From Eremomyces bilateralis CBS 781.70 (lineage: Eukaryota > Ascomycota > Dothideomycetes > Eremomycetales > Eremomycetaceae): a stretch of DNA of 64,000 nucleotides. This document shows, piece after piece, positions 10,846 to 22,165 of this stretch. Numbering within the stretch: the first letter of the stretch is position 1; every line of letters starts with the position of its first letter. The notes below the pieces were generated by a model, which worked only from the letters and a program-made list of their open reading frames with translations, ran no database searches and had not been told where the DNA came from. Location of the stretch: the NCBI RefSeq assembly GCF_010015585.1, contig NW_022985073.1:1234923-1298922 (forward strand). The letters are read 5' to 3'. Made by a program: the position numbers and the translations under genes.

Positions 10846-12096
10846 TCAATCGTCAATGAGGCCCAGGATCTCCACATCCTCCACTTTCCCCTTCCCCTTC
10901 TTCTTCTTCCCTTCAGCCTTCCTCCCCCGTCTCGGCGGTTCCATACCCCCCTCATCCACCGGCCCCCCTTCTCCCTCCGCCCCGTCCACCCCTTTCCGCC
11001 TCACAATCCCCACCGTCCTCGACCGATCCTTATCCGCCAGCGCCAGCATCCTCGCCCGCTCCTCGTCAATCTCCCGCTGCACCTCCGCCGGATCCACGAA
11101 CTCGACCTCCTCCTGCCCCGTCTTCTCGCGATACTCGTCGAAGGAGAAGGGGATCGAGTGGGAGATGAGGCACGCGCGCACCCGGTCCGGCTCGATGCGC
11201 TCTTCGCGGACAAATTTGGATTTCACCTCGCGCCGCGTCCGCCCCGGGAGCATCTGGCTGAGCATGAGGAAATCCGTGCCGACCATCCGCAGCGCCTCGT
11301 AGAACTCGTCCGTTTGCTCCCCCGTCCACTTTCGGTTGCCCTTGTACGACACCCGGTCCGCCGGATCCCGTCGATTCTGATTAATCCACGACGACCGGTT
11401 CACGAAATTCGTCAGGTCATCTTCCTCCACCGCCTCCAGCGCCTGCTCCTCCATCTCCGCGTCCGCGTGCCGGTTGACCGCCTGCACCGTGTCATTGTTA
11501 ACGATGATCATCTCTCCGTTGACGATGCGCGTCTCCATCCCGCTCTCCCCCGCCGCCGGTCGCCGGATCGCCCGCTCGGCCGCCTCGTCGTGCGGTTGCC
11601 CCGCCGCGAGGTCCAGCTCGCGTCGCCGTCGCTTGACTTCCGCCCAGTCGATCTTGCGCATCGCCTTCTCGCGCTCGGAGACTTGGCCCTGCGGCAGGTC
11701 GCGGCAGAGGTCGGACATGGCGACCATGTTGGGAACGATGGTGACGAGCTCGGAGTCGACGTCGGGTTCTTTAGGGGCGGTGCGTTTACGGCCGCGGCGT
11801 TTCTTGGGTTGTGGCGCGGCATCTTCCGCTTCCCCTTCGTCTTCCACGCCCGGGGATCCGTCGTCTTCCCCCATCAACTCATCGTGACTGCGCTTGTTCG
11901 CGGATGAACTTGCTTCGGGGAGTGGTTGAGGTTGATTTCGTGCGTGGCGTGTCGCTCGAGTTTCCAGCGGCACGGCATCGACTCGTTCTTTCCCTTTCTG
12001 TGAGGGACCTCTTCGAGATGTGGGTATCTTGACGGATTCGTGGACGTACAGAACGCTGGTGGCTTGGGCGGCCATGGTGGGGTCCCCACGCGACAT
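10846..12096 (-). CDS. BDP1: TFIIIB subunit B'' (BDP1)
   Basis: Single open frame, 416 aa from the ATG at 12096; a second in-frame ATG follows at residue 8. Bdp1, with TBP and Brf1, forms TFIIIB and recruits RNA polymerase III to tRNA and 5S genes. The signature is the extended SANT/Myb domain at about residues 250-305 (RKWTGEQTDEFYEALRMVGT, then DFLMLSQMLPGRTRREVKSK), preceded by the acidic EEDDLTNFVNRSSW segment. Basic stretches flank it (PKKRRGRKRTAPK near 97-109; a Lys/Arg-rich tail). The conserved upstream segment LCRDLPQGQVSEREKAMRKI is present. It is shorter than most filamentous-fungal Bdp1 proteins as I remember them, so a missed 5' exon between 12097 and 12300 is possible. The gene is very GC-rich and produces a long antisense shadow frame. 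Confidence 0.9.
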   Translation of the reverse strand: MSRGDPTMAAQATSVLYVHESVKIPTSRRGPSQKGKERVDAVPLETRATRHARNQPQPLPEASSSANKRSHDELMGEDDGSPGVEDEGEAEDAAPQPKKRRGRKRTAPKEPDVDSELVTIVPNMVAMSDLCRDLPQGQVSEREKAMRKIDWAEVKRRRRELDLAAGQPHDEAAERAIRRPAAGESGMETRIVNGEMIIVNNDTVQAVNRHADAEMEEQALEAVEEDDLTNFVNRSSWINQNRRDPADRVSYKGNRKWTGEQTDEFYEALRMVGTDFLMLSQMLPGRTRREVKSKFVREERIEPDRVRACLISHSIPFSFDEYREKTGQEEVEFVDPAEVQREIDEERARMLALADKDRSRTVGIVRRKGVDGAEGEGGPVDEGGMEPPRRGRKAEGKKKKGKGKVEDVEILGLIDD

Positions 12097-12587
12097 TTGG
12101 ACGTGTATACTTCTCGCAGATAGCCGGTGCGTGTGTGTGGTTTATGTCATAACTTATGAGAGAATCTCGTTTCATATGCCGTGCTTCACAACCGCAGTTT
12201 GATTGTAGATAGACACATTTGTGTAGATTGTGGGGGTTGAATTGGTGACTGGAATTGTGGTGGAAATGAAGAAAGTTAGAGAGTGCCATAGTGGATCAAG
12301 TCGCCCGCTAGAGATCGACGCAGTTGCCACGTGATCTGACCATCATGTGATTTAAGACCTAACAGTCATGTGACTCTCTGGTCCGTGCTCGTCCCGTGGT
12401 GCGTAAGGGGAACTTGGAACTTCAAGTCTTCAACTGAGAAACCCTTCACTTCCATTTTCTCACTGTGTCGTTCATTCCCTCTTCCCCTCATCCCCCATTT
12501 TCCCTTTCACCGTGTTCCGAGTCGGACTCTGCGCATGTGTTGCCGTCCCTTGCTCATCTGGCGGCCTCACCATCGTTGTCCGCGCTC
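12097..12587. promoter_or_regulatory. Divergent promoter region BDP1 / BRE1 with three CAYGTGA motifs
   Basis: 491 bp between divergent ATGs. Three E-box-like heptamers sit within 46 bp: CACGTGA at 12328-12334, CATGTGA at 12344-12350 and CATGTGA at 12367-12373. Such sites bind bHLH factors (Cbf1/USF-like) in fungi. The BRE1 side (12440-12540) is a C/T-rich leader. Confidence 0.55.
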
Positions 12588-15017
12588 ATGACCGACGTGC
12601 AAAGAGTTCAACCTCCAAATTTCGGCCTCGTCATGAAAATGGAGGACCGCAAGAGACCCTCCGCCTCCGATCCCGATGATGCCGCGCCTCCTGCGAAACG
12701 GCCGGCGTTGGCTCTCAATGGTTCCAAGGGAGAGGCCACGTATGACAATGCCTGGGACTTCATGCAACAGACACTTCCGGTACGTCCAAGATTGTGCTAA
12801 CGCCACTTCGCCATTCCATCGGTTCGGATGGTATGCACGTTACGACCTGAAACGCTGACTGACATAGGAATTCCAAAAAGATGCCATTCTACGGCAGATG
12901 CGGGAATACAAGCGCGAGAAGTCCTACTTAGAGAATCAATTGACGGATCTGGAGAAACGATGCACATATCACGATGATCACCTGCGCATCATTAACGCGT
13001 GGTTCTCTCAGGTGCGTATCAGCAAGTTCAAACTGTATTGGCAGAATTCTAACGTTCACTAGATGATTGATGAACTGCGGGTCGTCGTGCAAAATGCCCC
13101 CGCTCCCGAGTCTCCAGGTTCGTGCCTATCCAGATCTACAACTGCGTTTCACGGCTTACAAATTTGGCAGAATCTTCGGCTTTCCTCTCATCCCTCATGT
13201 TCGCCGACAATGAGAAGTTCGAAGACCATCTCTCTTCTCGGTCCGCCGAGATCAAAACATTGGTCTCCGCGTTAATTGGGAAAATGCCTCCAGCTGCACC
13301 CGAGGTTCGAAGTGTTCAAGAACAATTAACGAAGACTCTTGCGGCAGAGAAGGCGCATATTATGGAGCTGCAAGGTCTGGTTTCGGACAAGGAGCAACTT
13401 GCTCAGCGATTGGAGAGTGCATCGTATCGATACATGGTCGCCGAAAAGAAGTTGGACCGAGCAAAGAGCGCAGTGGTTGCCAAGATGGAATCCATGGGTA
13501 TGCAGCCTGCGAAACCTACTGCCGATGACCCCAAAGGGACACCCGTTGACGAGGGAACGAATGGGATCCTTGAATCGAATGAGAACCTTGACATCGTCGA
13601 AACTGCCAAGAAAGAGGCCGAAGCCATTGCTGCAAAGAGAAAGGAACAGCTCGAGGAATTGGAAGTTGAGAACCGGAAATTGACCATCGATCTCACCACC
13701 ATCAACCACCGACTTACCTGCCTCTCTGATGAGGATTATGCAAAGACCGAATTGTTTAAAACATTGAAATCTCAGCATGAAGATGTCATTAAGCGCATCA
13801 ACAACCTGGAAGCTGTCAATGTCCAGCTGCGCGAAGAGGCACAACAACTACAAGCCGAAAGAACAAAGTACCGAATGCAAATCGATGAAGAGAGCAAGGT
13901 TGCTGTGAATGAGGCGGAAAGCCAACTGGCAAGAGCTGAAGCCGACCTCTCACGAATTCGAAACACGCGGGACGAGTTGGTATCGGAATTAGCTATTCAA
14001 AAAGCCAGTCTCGGCCAGCATAACCTCTCTGTTTCGGAATCAAAGGAGCTTGCAATGGCAAGTGAAAGCAGGGTCAAAGCTTTGGAATCCGAGGTTGAGC
14101 GGCTCAGGCTGCGTGTTGGGGAAATCACGGCGCAATCCGATTCGGCCATGGACCTTTCCGTTGAGGAACTCAAAGCGAAAGTTGCAACTCTCGAACGCGA
14201 GAATTCTCTGCTTAGCACCGAGGTGCCGTCGATGGAAGCCGCATGGAAGAAGGCTCAATCGATAGCCGCGAAGAAAGTCTCAGATCTTGCGCAGACCGAG
14301 AACGATATCGCGAAGCTTGCCGCGGAGAAAGTCAAAGCCGATCAGAAGTACTTCACTGCGATGAAAGCGAAAGAGGCTCGGGAAGCCGAGATCCGCAGCC
14401 TTCGGCTTCAGAACGCCAAAAGCTCGGAGATCGTGGCTCAACTCAAGGAAGCAGAGAGCACCAGCCGTTCGCTCATTGCAAACCTCGAAGGGCAAGCCAG
14501 CGCGACTAGAGAAGTTCTCAACACCATCTCGACGCAGGAACGTGCGCTGCAGCAGCAGATCACGGAGCAGACGCTCCTCATTGAATCGCTTAACGGTCAG
14601 ATTTCGACCTTGAAGCGAACCATTGAAACCAAGGATGTCGCAGCGCTGGATGCTGCCAAAGTCAAGAGACATCTCGAAGTCGAGCTCGAGCAAGCGAGAG
14701 TCCGGTTGAGCGACACCACGCGGTCTCTCGAAGACTGGAAGAAGAAAGCTCGCGGTGCGGAGAGCGAAGAAGAAGTAATGCTGAGGGTAAGTGGACATCC
14801 ACATCGTTCTGTTTTTCACCACTGACAAATCCGTTAGCGCATTGCATATTGCGCGGTGTGTTCGAGAAACCTAAAGGATACCTTGATCAAGCCTTGCGGG
14901 CACGTTCTGTGCAAAGATTGCGTGGAGGAGCGCATTTCGTCTCGTTCCAGGAAATGCCCGAAATGCATGAAGCCGTTCGGTCTGAACGACCACCAAAAGA
15001 TCATCTTGGACCATTAG
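12588..15017 (+). CDS. BRE1: E3 ubiquitin-protein ligase BRE1 (histone H2B ubiquitination)
   Basis: Five exons: 12588-12779, 12868-13011, 13063-13117, 13171-14786, 14838-15017 (2187 nt, 728 aa). Bre1 with Rad6 monoubiquitinates histone H2B and so licenses H3K4 and H3K79 methylation. The N-terminus carries the family start MKMEDRKRPSAS, then a Rad6-binding-type region (FQKDAILRQMREYKREKSYL, HDDHLRIINAWFSQ). Residues about 140-660 are almost continuous heptad coiled coil rich in Glu/Lys/Gln/Leu. The final exon encodes a C3HC4 RING at about 674-713: CAVCSRNLKDTLIKPCGHVL, then CKDC and CPKC, ending LDH. 12588 is the first ATG in frame; the open frame upstream has no ATG. All key RING cysteines and the histidine are present. 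Confidence 0.97.
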
Positions 15018-17804
15018 ATTGGTATACGATTAACAAAACGAGGAAGTCCCTCGTTTCTCCGGTGCTCCGCGGGTTTCCCGGTAACGTTTATTGGACATTC
15101 GATGCCGTACAAACCACAGGATGTCCGATTCTCTGGCGATCCTGGTCGGACTAAGATGTCAGTGTAAAGTCGAGTTCCCCGGCAGGATACCTTTACTAGG
15201 GGCCGGTTTGTTGGCTTGGGATTGTGCTGAGGGTCTCGGAATCGGTGTGCGTTTGTGGAAGCGATGGAACAGTCGGTTCTCTCACTTGTCTTAGCGGAAG
15301 CGTGATTTGGCTTTCGTTAGCTTGTTTCGCGTGCTCGGTGCTGTCGATATTAGACATCCCGAAGGGTGCGATTGCGATAGTGACTTGGAATTTTGTACAG
15401 TAGAGGTGGTCAGCGTCGACGTGTCTGAGAACAGTGGAATACTCTGGCCAATGTCCATACTTTTCATGCGTGAGTACTATAATTAGTGTAGTCCAGACAG
15501 CAACGCCGCTCCCTTGCAATGCAACGATAGGAGACAGATGTAACCGTGGAAACTGGAAGGTCACTGCCTTCGGTAATGTTGAAACTCGTAAGGATGATGC
15601 ACGCAATTCGTTTGGCGGAATTCTGATATGGAGGAGAATCAAGATCAAACCCCAATCCCGGGTTAATAGTAACCTCTTAGGAAGTCCGCCAGCGAGTAAG
15701 AACCCTGCATCCAACCCAGGAGCCGTAATCGATAGAGCCGCCACATGACATGCTTCGGGAACGGGAATATGTTTGCATGCATCTTGACTCATGTTGATGC
15801 GTTGTCCCAGGCCCACGGTCAGCAGAAGTGCAAGGGAGCCAGGAATATTAGGACTGACCTGATTCGTACCGGACTTGTCAATAGCCAACATCAACTAGTA
15901 GTACAACATTAGTACATATTTATTCCGTACGTTCACTCAACTGCAGTCTCGTGAGATACGCGCCAAGCTACAACGGGAAATGTTCCGTGTCCGTTCCGCC
16001 AACGGGAAAGAGATCGATCATCGCTCCTGGGAATCAGGAATCTAGTGCCCCTGTCTCGGTGTGATCCGGACGGCAACTACGTCTGTTAGACAGTTCTCCG
16101 CCCATTGCCATTATGACGCAAGAACAGGATCTTCCACGTGCTATATCGGACAATGAAGAGGCGTTGTAATCCAACCCAAGGCTGGCTGACCCCTCCCTGA
16201 CTCTCCAAAACTTGGAGGTCGGAGGGGAGGGATCACATGGATGATCTGCGACTCTTGCGCTACCGTATCCGCTCGTTGCGCGAAGTCCCTTTTGGTCCCC
16301 AGGTGCAGGATTTGGTAGGGAATTGCCTGCGAGCCATGCATCGAGCAATTAGCCACGAGCAAGATAGTCGGTCACATGGACTAGTTACTACCTCATACCT
16401 TGGAGATTGTCCCGTTTTCCGCTGGTCTCCATTACTCGATAGCGCGGAATCCCTCGAAATGGCGAGATGGCACTGCGTGGACCCCTTCCCAAGGCCATGA
16501 TCTCGGGATAGATGTGAGGAAGGTAAGTATTCTGTTACGGCGGCCCTTGATCATATCAGGCCACTGGATTCTAATAAGGAACGTATTAGTTTTCATTGTT
16601 TCCATAACTTATGTCCGGCGAACTCTAACCAAGACGCTATAATGTCGTCAAGGAAAGTCAAAGAAACATTCAGCAATCAGCATCTCTTGATCGGGAGCCC
16701 TGGGAATAGGTAGGTATCCACAAAAGGATATCAACCCCCCTCAGTCCGGCGGTCTGGAGAATTGAGACAATAATAGCTTTCGTCATGCTGCCGCCGCCCG
16801 CCAGCGATGCGGCATCTGAGATGGTGCCGTTGGAGGATTCCCACGCTAGAGTTGTTTCCCTCCAATTGCCGTCGAAACCTCCACGGGCTAATTCAAGGTG
16901 GCAATGGAAGGGGCCGAACCGCATTGGACTGTGAGACAATGAGCACACAAACCACCATAGCAAATTACTCTGCAGACCCCGATTGACACCTTCAAGGGAT
17001 GAAAGACAGAGGGATACCAAGAATGGCGCGACTGAAGTGTATGAAAACAATACTACCATTGAGCCACAACCCGAGCGCCTGCTTCCGGATTGTAGAAGTG
17101 ACGGCTTGTTTCTAACGGAGCATGCTGACCGACATTTTCACCCGAACAGGGAGCTGAAGCGGAGCAGATGATGCTTGTTTAACGGCGGACCAATTGCAAC
17201 ACAGGTCCATGGCACAAATTCTATCATGATGGCGGGTCCGACCGTGGTATTCGACGTCGATTCGGAGTCGCACAATATTTCCTTTGTGAAACGTGACAGT
17301 CCCAACAGCATGGCACCCTCCCCTTGATGCCGTAACCGTTGCGTCTTCCGCTGCGAAGTTCATGCGGATGGTCTTGATGAAGTCTTTCATAGGTGGAAAG
17401 CGACCCATTCGTCCAGCCAGTTGGAGAAGAAAGCAAATATGAGAGAACCAGCAAGCCTAATCAGCCTGTTGCTCAACCCGAGTAGCATAAGTAGCATTGT
17501 TAAGACCTAAGACGGATTATGTAGGGGTACAAACGCTGGATTACAGTTATGGCATATGTAGCCTCGTGTCGCTGTCCGGAGTATCTGGTACACATATGTG
17601 CCCCAGGGTTTCGAAGGACCTGTACCCTTTGCTAACAGGGGTCTGACACGCCGAAAAAGACCTGAAGGCGGCAAATGTTAAGTCGCCGACTGACTTGGCG
17701 GCGTGGCCGGGAAAGCAGAGTACAAGTCATGCTGTGACTTGTGAGCCTTACAATTGTCTTCCTGCAATCTTCGTTCGCCCCTAGAGATACCGTTGACGGA
17801 CACC
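15018..17804. other. Gene-poor region; no confident gene, possible decayed coding traces
   Basis: 2.8 kb between BRE1 and the LaeA-like gene. The longest frame (minus strand, ATG at 15891 to 15196, about 231 codons) has four hydrophobic stretches (for example IPGSLALLLTVGLGQ and WGLILILLHI) but no family I recognise and no clear upstream exons. Minus-strand frames at 16670-17059 and 17112-17408 are open but equally unplaced. The region could be one decayed multi-exon membrane-protein gene on the minus strand, or plain intergenic DNA. Confidence 0.35.
15196..15891 (-). CDS. Uncertain hypothetical ORF with hydrophobic segments
   Basis: About 231 codons from an ATG at 15891. Hydrophobic runs occur near the N-terminus (SLALLLTVGLG), the middle (WGLILILLHIRI) and around VALQGSGVAVWTTLIIVLT. 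No recognised motif or start context is present, and codon use is not clearly gene-like. It may be the last exon of a gene whose earlier exons lie at 15.9-17.4 kb, or a chance frame. It is kept only because it is the longest open frame in a 2.8-kb stretch. Confidence 0.2.
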   Translation of the reverse strand: MLAIDKSGTNQVSPNIPGSLALLLTVGLGQRINMSQDACKHIPVPEACHVAALSITAPGLDAGFLLAGGLPKRLLLTRDWGLILILLHIRIPPNELRASSLRVSTLPKAVTFQFPRLHLSPIVALQGSGVAVWTTLIIVLTHEKYGHWPEYSTVLRHVDADHLYCTKFQVTIAIAPFGMSNIDSTEHAKQANESQITLPLRQVREPTVPSLPQTHTDSETLSTIPSQQTGP

Positions 17805-19233
17805 ATGCCAGACGTTCCAGGCGATGCTTTGGAGTTGGTGGAAATTCATGACCGATCTTTTCAGAAATGGTCGGTTGACCGTCGAGTTTATTGCGTACCC
17901 GTGGATGAGGTCAGTGTCCCCAGCCCCTGCGTTCCCGTGGCCGCCTCCGGGTGACACCGAAAACTCAAACCATCCTGACGGGTCTCCCAACAATATCTGT
18001 TCTCAGGGGCCGATGGGCATTTGAAATGCCAAATATGATGTTATGACTTAGATCTGACTCTAGACAGGTAGAAGAAGAGCGGTTGGGGACTCAACATGAT
18101 CTGGTTACCGCGCAGTTCGGTTCCCTGTACATTGCACCAGTCCCAAATCCGTCTCGAGTCCTTGACTGCGGATACGGTCAAGGGAATTGGGCTGTGCGCA
18201 TGGCAGAGTACTTCGAGGACAGTGAAGTGAGTTGAATATCGATTTCGCCACATCTCTTATCGCCGAATTGGTGGTTCCGTTTCGTAAAGGGCAGAGGGTC
18301 GCGAGTACCCCGAGCTTCTCCACGATCCAGCGACCGATTCTTCCAAAGATTCTGCCCCTTATTAGCGCAGCCTTGACGAACACGGATATGGACAGTGACT
18401 GATTGCATTAGGTGCATGGCATCGATATATACCCCATCTCCCTTCCAGACGAGCCGGAAAACCTTGAATTGTTTTGCGACGATCTCAATAGCCGCTTGAC
18501 CGAGACATACCAACAGAATTACTATGACCTCATCCACTCGCGATTTGTGCAGTCCGGGATCAAGACACGACGTTGGCCAACGTACGCGAAAGACCTTGCC
18601 AGACTGACCAGACGTGGTGGCTACGTACAAATGGCCGAGTGGTACCTAAATTTTCAGTCAGATAGTGGGCGGTTGACCGAAAGTCATGCCCTCACACAAT
18701 GGTATACACTGTATCAGGGGGCTTGCCAACAGATGAATAGAAATCCTCGGGTCGGCCGTGAGCTACGACGGTATCTCCAAGATGCTGGACTTCAGGATAT
18801 TCATGACTTCTGTTACCGAGTTCCTATAGGAGCATGGTCAGCAGGTAAGAAGGCCAATATTTTCTTTGTCAATATAGAACCATGACGTGCTTGGTCTGTA
18901 GACTCATCGCAGTGGCCAGATAGATCGTGCTGCGGTGCACACAGAAAGGAGAGTTAACTAACGTCGCTTCATTCACAGAACCTGCTCTGCAAGAAATCGG
19001 CCGACAGGCCCTTGAGAACTTCATCCCTTTGCTGGAATCTCATGCAATATACCCGTTCACCACTTGCCACGGTTGGACTGCGGAACAAGTCCAATGGTTA
19101 CGGCAACGGGCTGAACATGAAATGAATGATTTAACCTTGAAGATATATGTGCCATTGTAAGTGCTCTTGTTGGATGTCTCGGAACATTGCCTGACAGAAT
19201 CGTAGATATGTTGCTTGGGGGAGGAGACCGTAG
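17805..19233 (+). CDS. LaeA-like SAM-dependent methyltransferase
   Basis: Five-exon model: 17805-17909, 18068-18226, 18412-18844, 18979-19156, 19206-19233 (903 nt, 300 aa). The protein fits the fungal LaeA/Llm class I methyltransferases. Exon 1 gives VYCVPVDE joined to VEEERLGTQHDL, matching the family's Y.lPnDe.E..R...QH entry motif. Motif I is RVLDCGYGQGNWAVRMAEYF, followed by VHGIDIYPISLP. The post-motif DLIHSRFVQSGIK and RRGGYVQMAEWYLNFQSDSG are also typical. The C-terminus ends LYVAWGRRP, a usual family ending. Introns of 158, 185 and 134 bp are long for this genome, so alternative splicing or slightly different boundaries are possible; without splicing, exon 3 stops at 18885. No biosynthetic backbone enzyme is adjacent. 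Confidence 0.8.
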
Positions 19234-22165
19234 CAACCGGCAGTGGCGAAGGGGATTCCAGGAACACATGCTTGGGAACTCTGGACTACACCAAGCCGAA
19301 TACGTACTCCAAGCGAGGAGATAACAAGGAAGGATTCAGAGTTTGTTGGTGGAGTGCGGTATAACCTGGTCGTTGCAGTGCGAAGGATATGCTCGATACA
19401 TGAAGTGGACCAGGAGCTAATCGGCTGTATATCCTAGATGATAGAGCAGCCGCTTCGGTATTGTACCACACATCAGTGAGAATGCTGGTGTGTTCGGATG
19501 ATGTTCCTCAGTAGTGTCTTGCATTCTGCGAAGTGTAAGTGGACGAAAGGTGGATAGTTTCAGCTTTTCCTTTACCATAGCAAGATACCACATTCATGTT
19601 TCTCTCTGTTTGAATGCCACCCAGTCCGCGTATAATATACGCCGTGGGAAGTGATGGCCGTCGTTGTTCTCAACGAACTCACTGCGTTCTTCATTTCTGT
19701 CCACATGTGCTTCTTTCTAGGCGTAATGCCGTGTTGAATGGGGTCGATGTTTGCGAGGGGAGAGAATGGCAACTTGCTCAGTCGCGGAGGTCGTCTTTGT
19801 CACTGAACTGCCGCTTTAGGCTGCAAAAGCACTAGACCTCCTATACGGGAAGTAGCTATGCCATGACTACTCGAGTTCTCAACGAACATGATAGCGCCTG
19901 CCCACTGAATAACACCAATGGTCTTGCGGCAGGGAAATGGATTTTCGGTCACCGCAAGGGATCTAGAACGAGGGAGAAGTTCCGCCTTCAGGCAGCGTAC
20001 TTGGGGGACGAATCATTTCGCGTCATGATATCAAGGAATGCAGCTCAAATTCCATCGGAGAACCGTCGAAATTAGAGATGACAGTAAAGAGAAGGATTTA
20101 TGAAGATGGATGTATTCCAAGAAGCTGAAAGGAAACCAAATGGTCTGTCCACCCTGATTGAGACTCGGATCCAAACTGTCGGAAACACACCAGTTTTGGG
20201 CTGTAGTGGACGGCAATCCAGATTCCAGACCATGTCATAATCCATCCTGCTTCCATGGTACACGGCGACCCAATATTACTATGAATCCGGTACGCGGCGC
20301 GAGCCGTCTTTCCAATTGACGAAGGTTTTGGGCAGTTTTCTGTTCGGTAATATAGAGAGGACGAATCGCTGCCCAGTATGAACCGCCTCCCGTACCGTGG
20401 GAGTGGTTGGACGAGGGCAAGTCTTGGATTACGAATTTCGAAATCGGACCGATCATACTGGTAAGTAATCTGAAGTTTCAGGGGTATATTTATGGCCTGT
20501 CATTCCGGAAAGCCGCCGTCAAACAAGCTACGCCTCCATTGTCATCAACTCCCCGACTTAGTCTTTGCTCTGTGGCTTTGGAGTGGCGATTTGCGAAAAT
20601 CAGGCACTGTGACTCCTGTTAAGTGTTATGTGAATTGGCATAACTCACCTTGTCGTCGATCTCATCACTCATGTAAGTGCTCCATATGTAACCAGCCAAT
20701 TTTGTGGTCCAGCGCTGATTCAGACAGGATTTATACCCATTTCCCCGACTCTTCACTGCAATTGCCTTATGGAGGTCCACGCTGAGCACGGGATGGTATC
20801 CCGCCTCCCGAGGTCCAGAAGAAGGAAGCGGATCTACAGTACTCCGTATTGACAGGAACTCAGGGAGCTCAAGAAAGCCAAAGGACAAGCCATAACCCAT
20901 GACTGGGCACAATAATGTCACCACTCACCAGACACCGGTTCATCTGCTAGTCAGGCAGTTGTCAGCCCCTTTCCTGGATACGAGAACGGAAACACGTTGC
21001 AGAAGACTCAACGATGGTCGGAATGGTTGAGAATCACACACGAAAATGGGAGGCTTGAATTTAGTGTACCACTGTACCCGTCTATCATCTGAACAGTTCC
21101 CCCGTCGATTGAGGACACATACAAATGTAAATGTAAGCTGCTGACATCGGACATAAATATCGACAGGGCCAGGCATATCAGCTGGACGGACCAGTCTGCT
21201 ACCAGCTATCTAGTACCTTCAGGCTTCAAGGCCCCTGGGCACAGGGGATAGATCCACGGATGTCGGATGCGCCATCCATCATGGCTTTTACTGTTCACTC
21301 GGTAAGTTGTTACTATGTGCTTCTGGCTCCTTGAATCCTGTTCCATGATTCCATCTGATCATCCAGGGACCGGGGGGGAGCCATGGTGTCCACAGCCCAC
21401 TACTCCACCGGGCCCACCCCCATTTCCCCGGTTCCTTATTGGCGTTGAACCTAACCCATCAGCCGGCGCCCCGGGGCAGATGTGCCGCAAGTTCTCGTGC
21501 ATGAGATGGAGGGCACGTGAGGGGCTTGCATGGGTTTAACCACAAGCTTGATGACTTTATCAAACAACACGCCAATCCCAACAGGCAACACCTGAACACC
21601 ATGAGGCATGAGCACCGAGCAGACAGAAAGCGGGTAACCCGCCCTTGAAACGATCAAATGAGACCACCCATGTCCACTCCTCTCCTATGCGGCTATGCAT
21701 ACCCCTGTTTGAGGCCTGACGGACGTTGCAGCAAATGGAACCATTGCTGAAGATGTCAGGAATCTTTGTGAAGATGTCTTAATATCCACGACGGGGGAAA
21801 CTGCGGATGCGGCAGATTCCCAACGACCATGTCACCGTTCGGTGGCGCTCGCTCGCCAATAGAGAACCTTGCATATCTATGCTCATATTCCAATTTCTAG
21901 TCCAATCATGTTGTTTATAGAGCGAAAATATCCGCTCGAACGACACTAGCGGCATATCCTGCCGCCTCTGGGCGGTCCGCGTTCGACGAGCCGTCCGGGA
22001 CATGCAAGTTGTCCGCAATTTGGATCGGCCCGTGTACTTTTTCCTGCATGAAGAGAGAATTAGATTATTGGCCGCCTCACTCGCCTATCTTTTGCAGATC
22101 GAGGGACAATCCTTGCCTCCCTCGAGTCCTTGATGATCCTTCCAAGCTGCAGCGGCCCCTGTGCA
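19234..22165. other. Gene desert, 2.9 kb
   Basis: Only short unrelated frames are present on both strands. No recognisable domain, tRNA or long repeat was found. A G-run and C-rich patch at 21365-21440 (accgggggggag, then ggcccaccccc) stands out by composition. The stretch separates the LaeA-like gene from ORC4. Confidence 0.45.

Noticed and set aside
10792-11907. 371-codon plus-strand frame rich in Pro/Arg/His
   Set aside because: It is antisense to BDP1, whose SANT domain is unmistakable. The frame is open only because of the high GC3 of the real gene.
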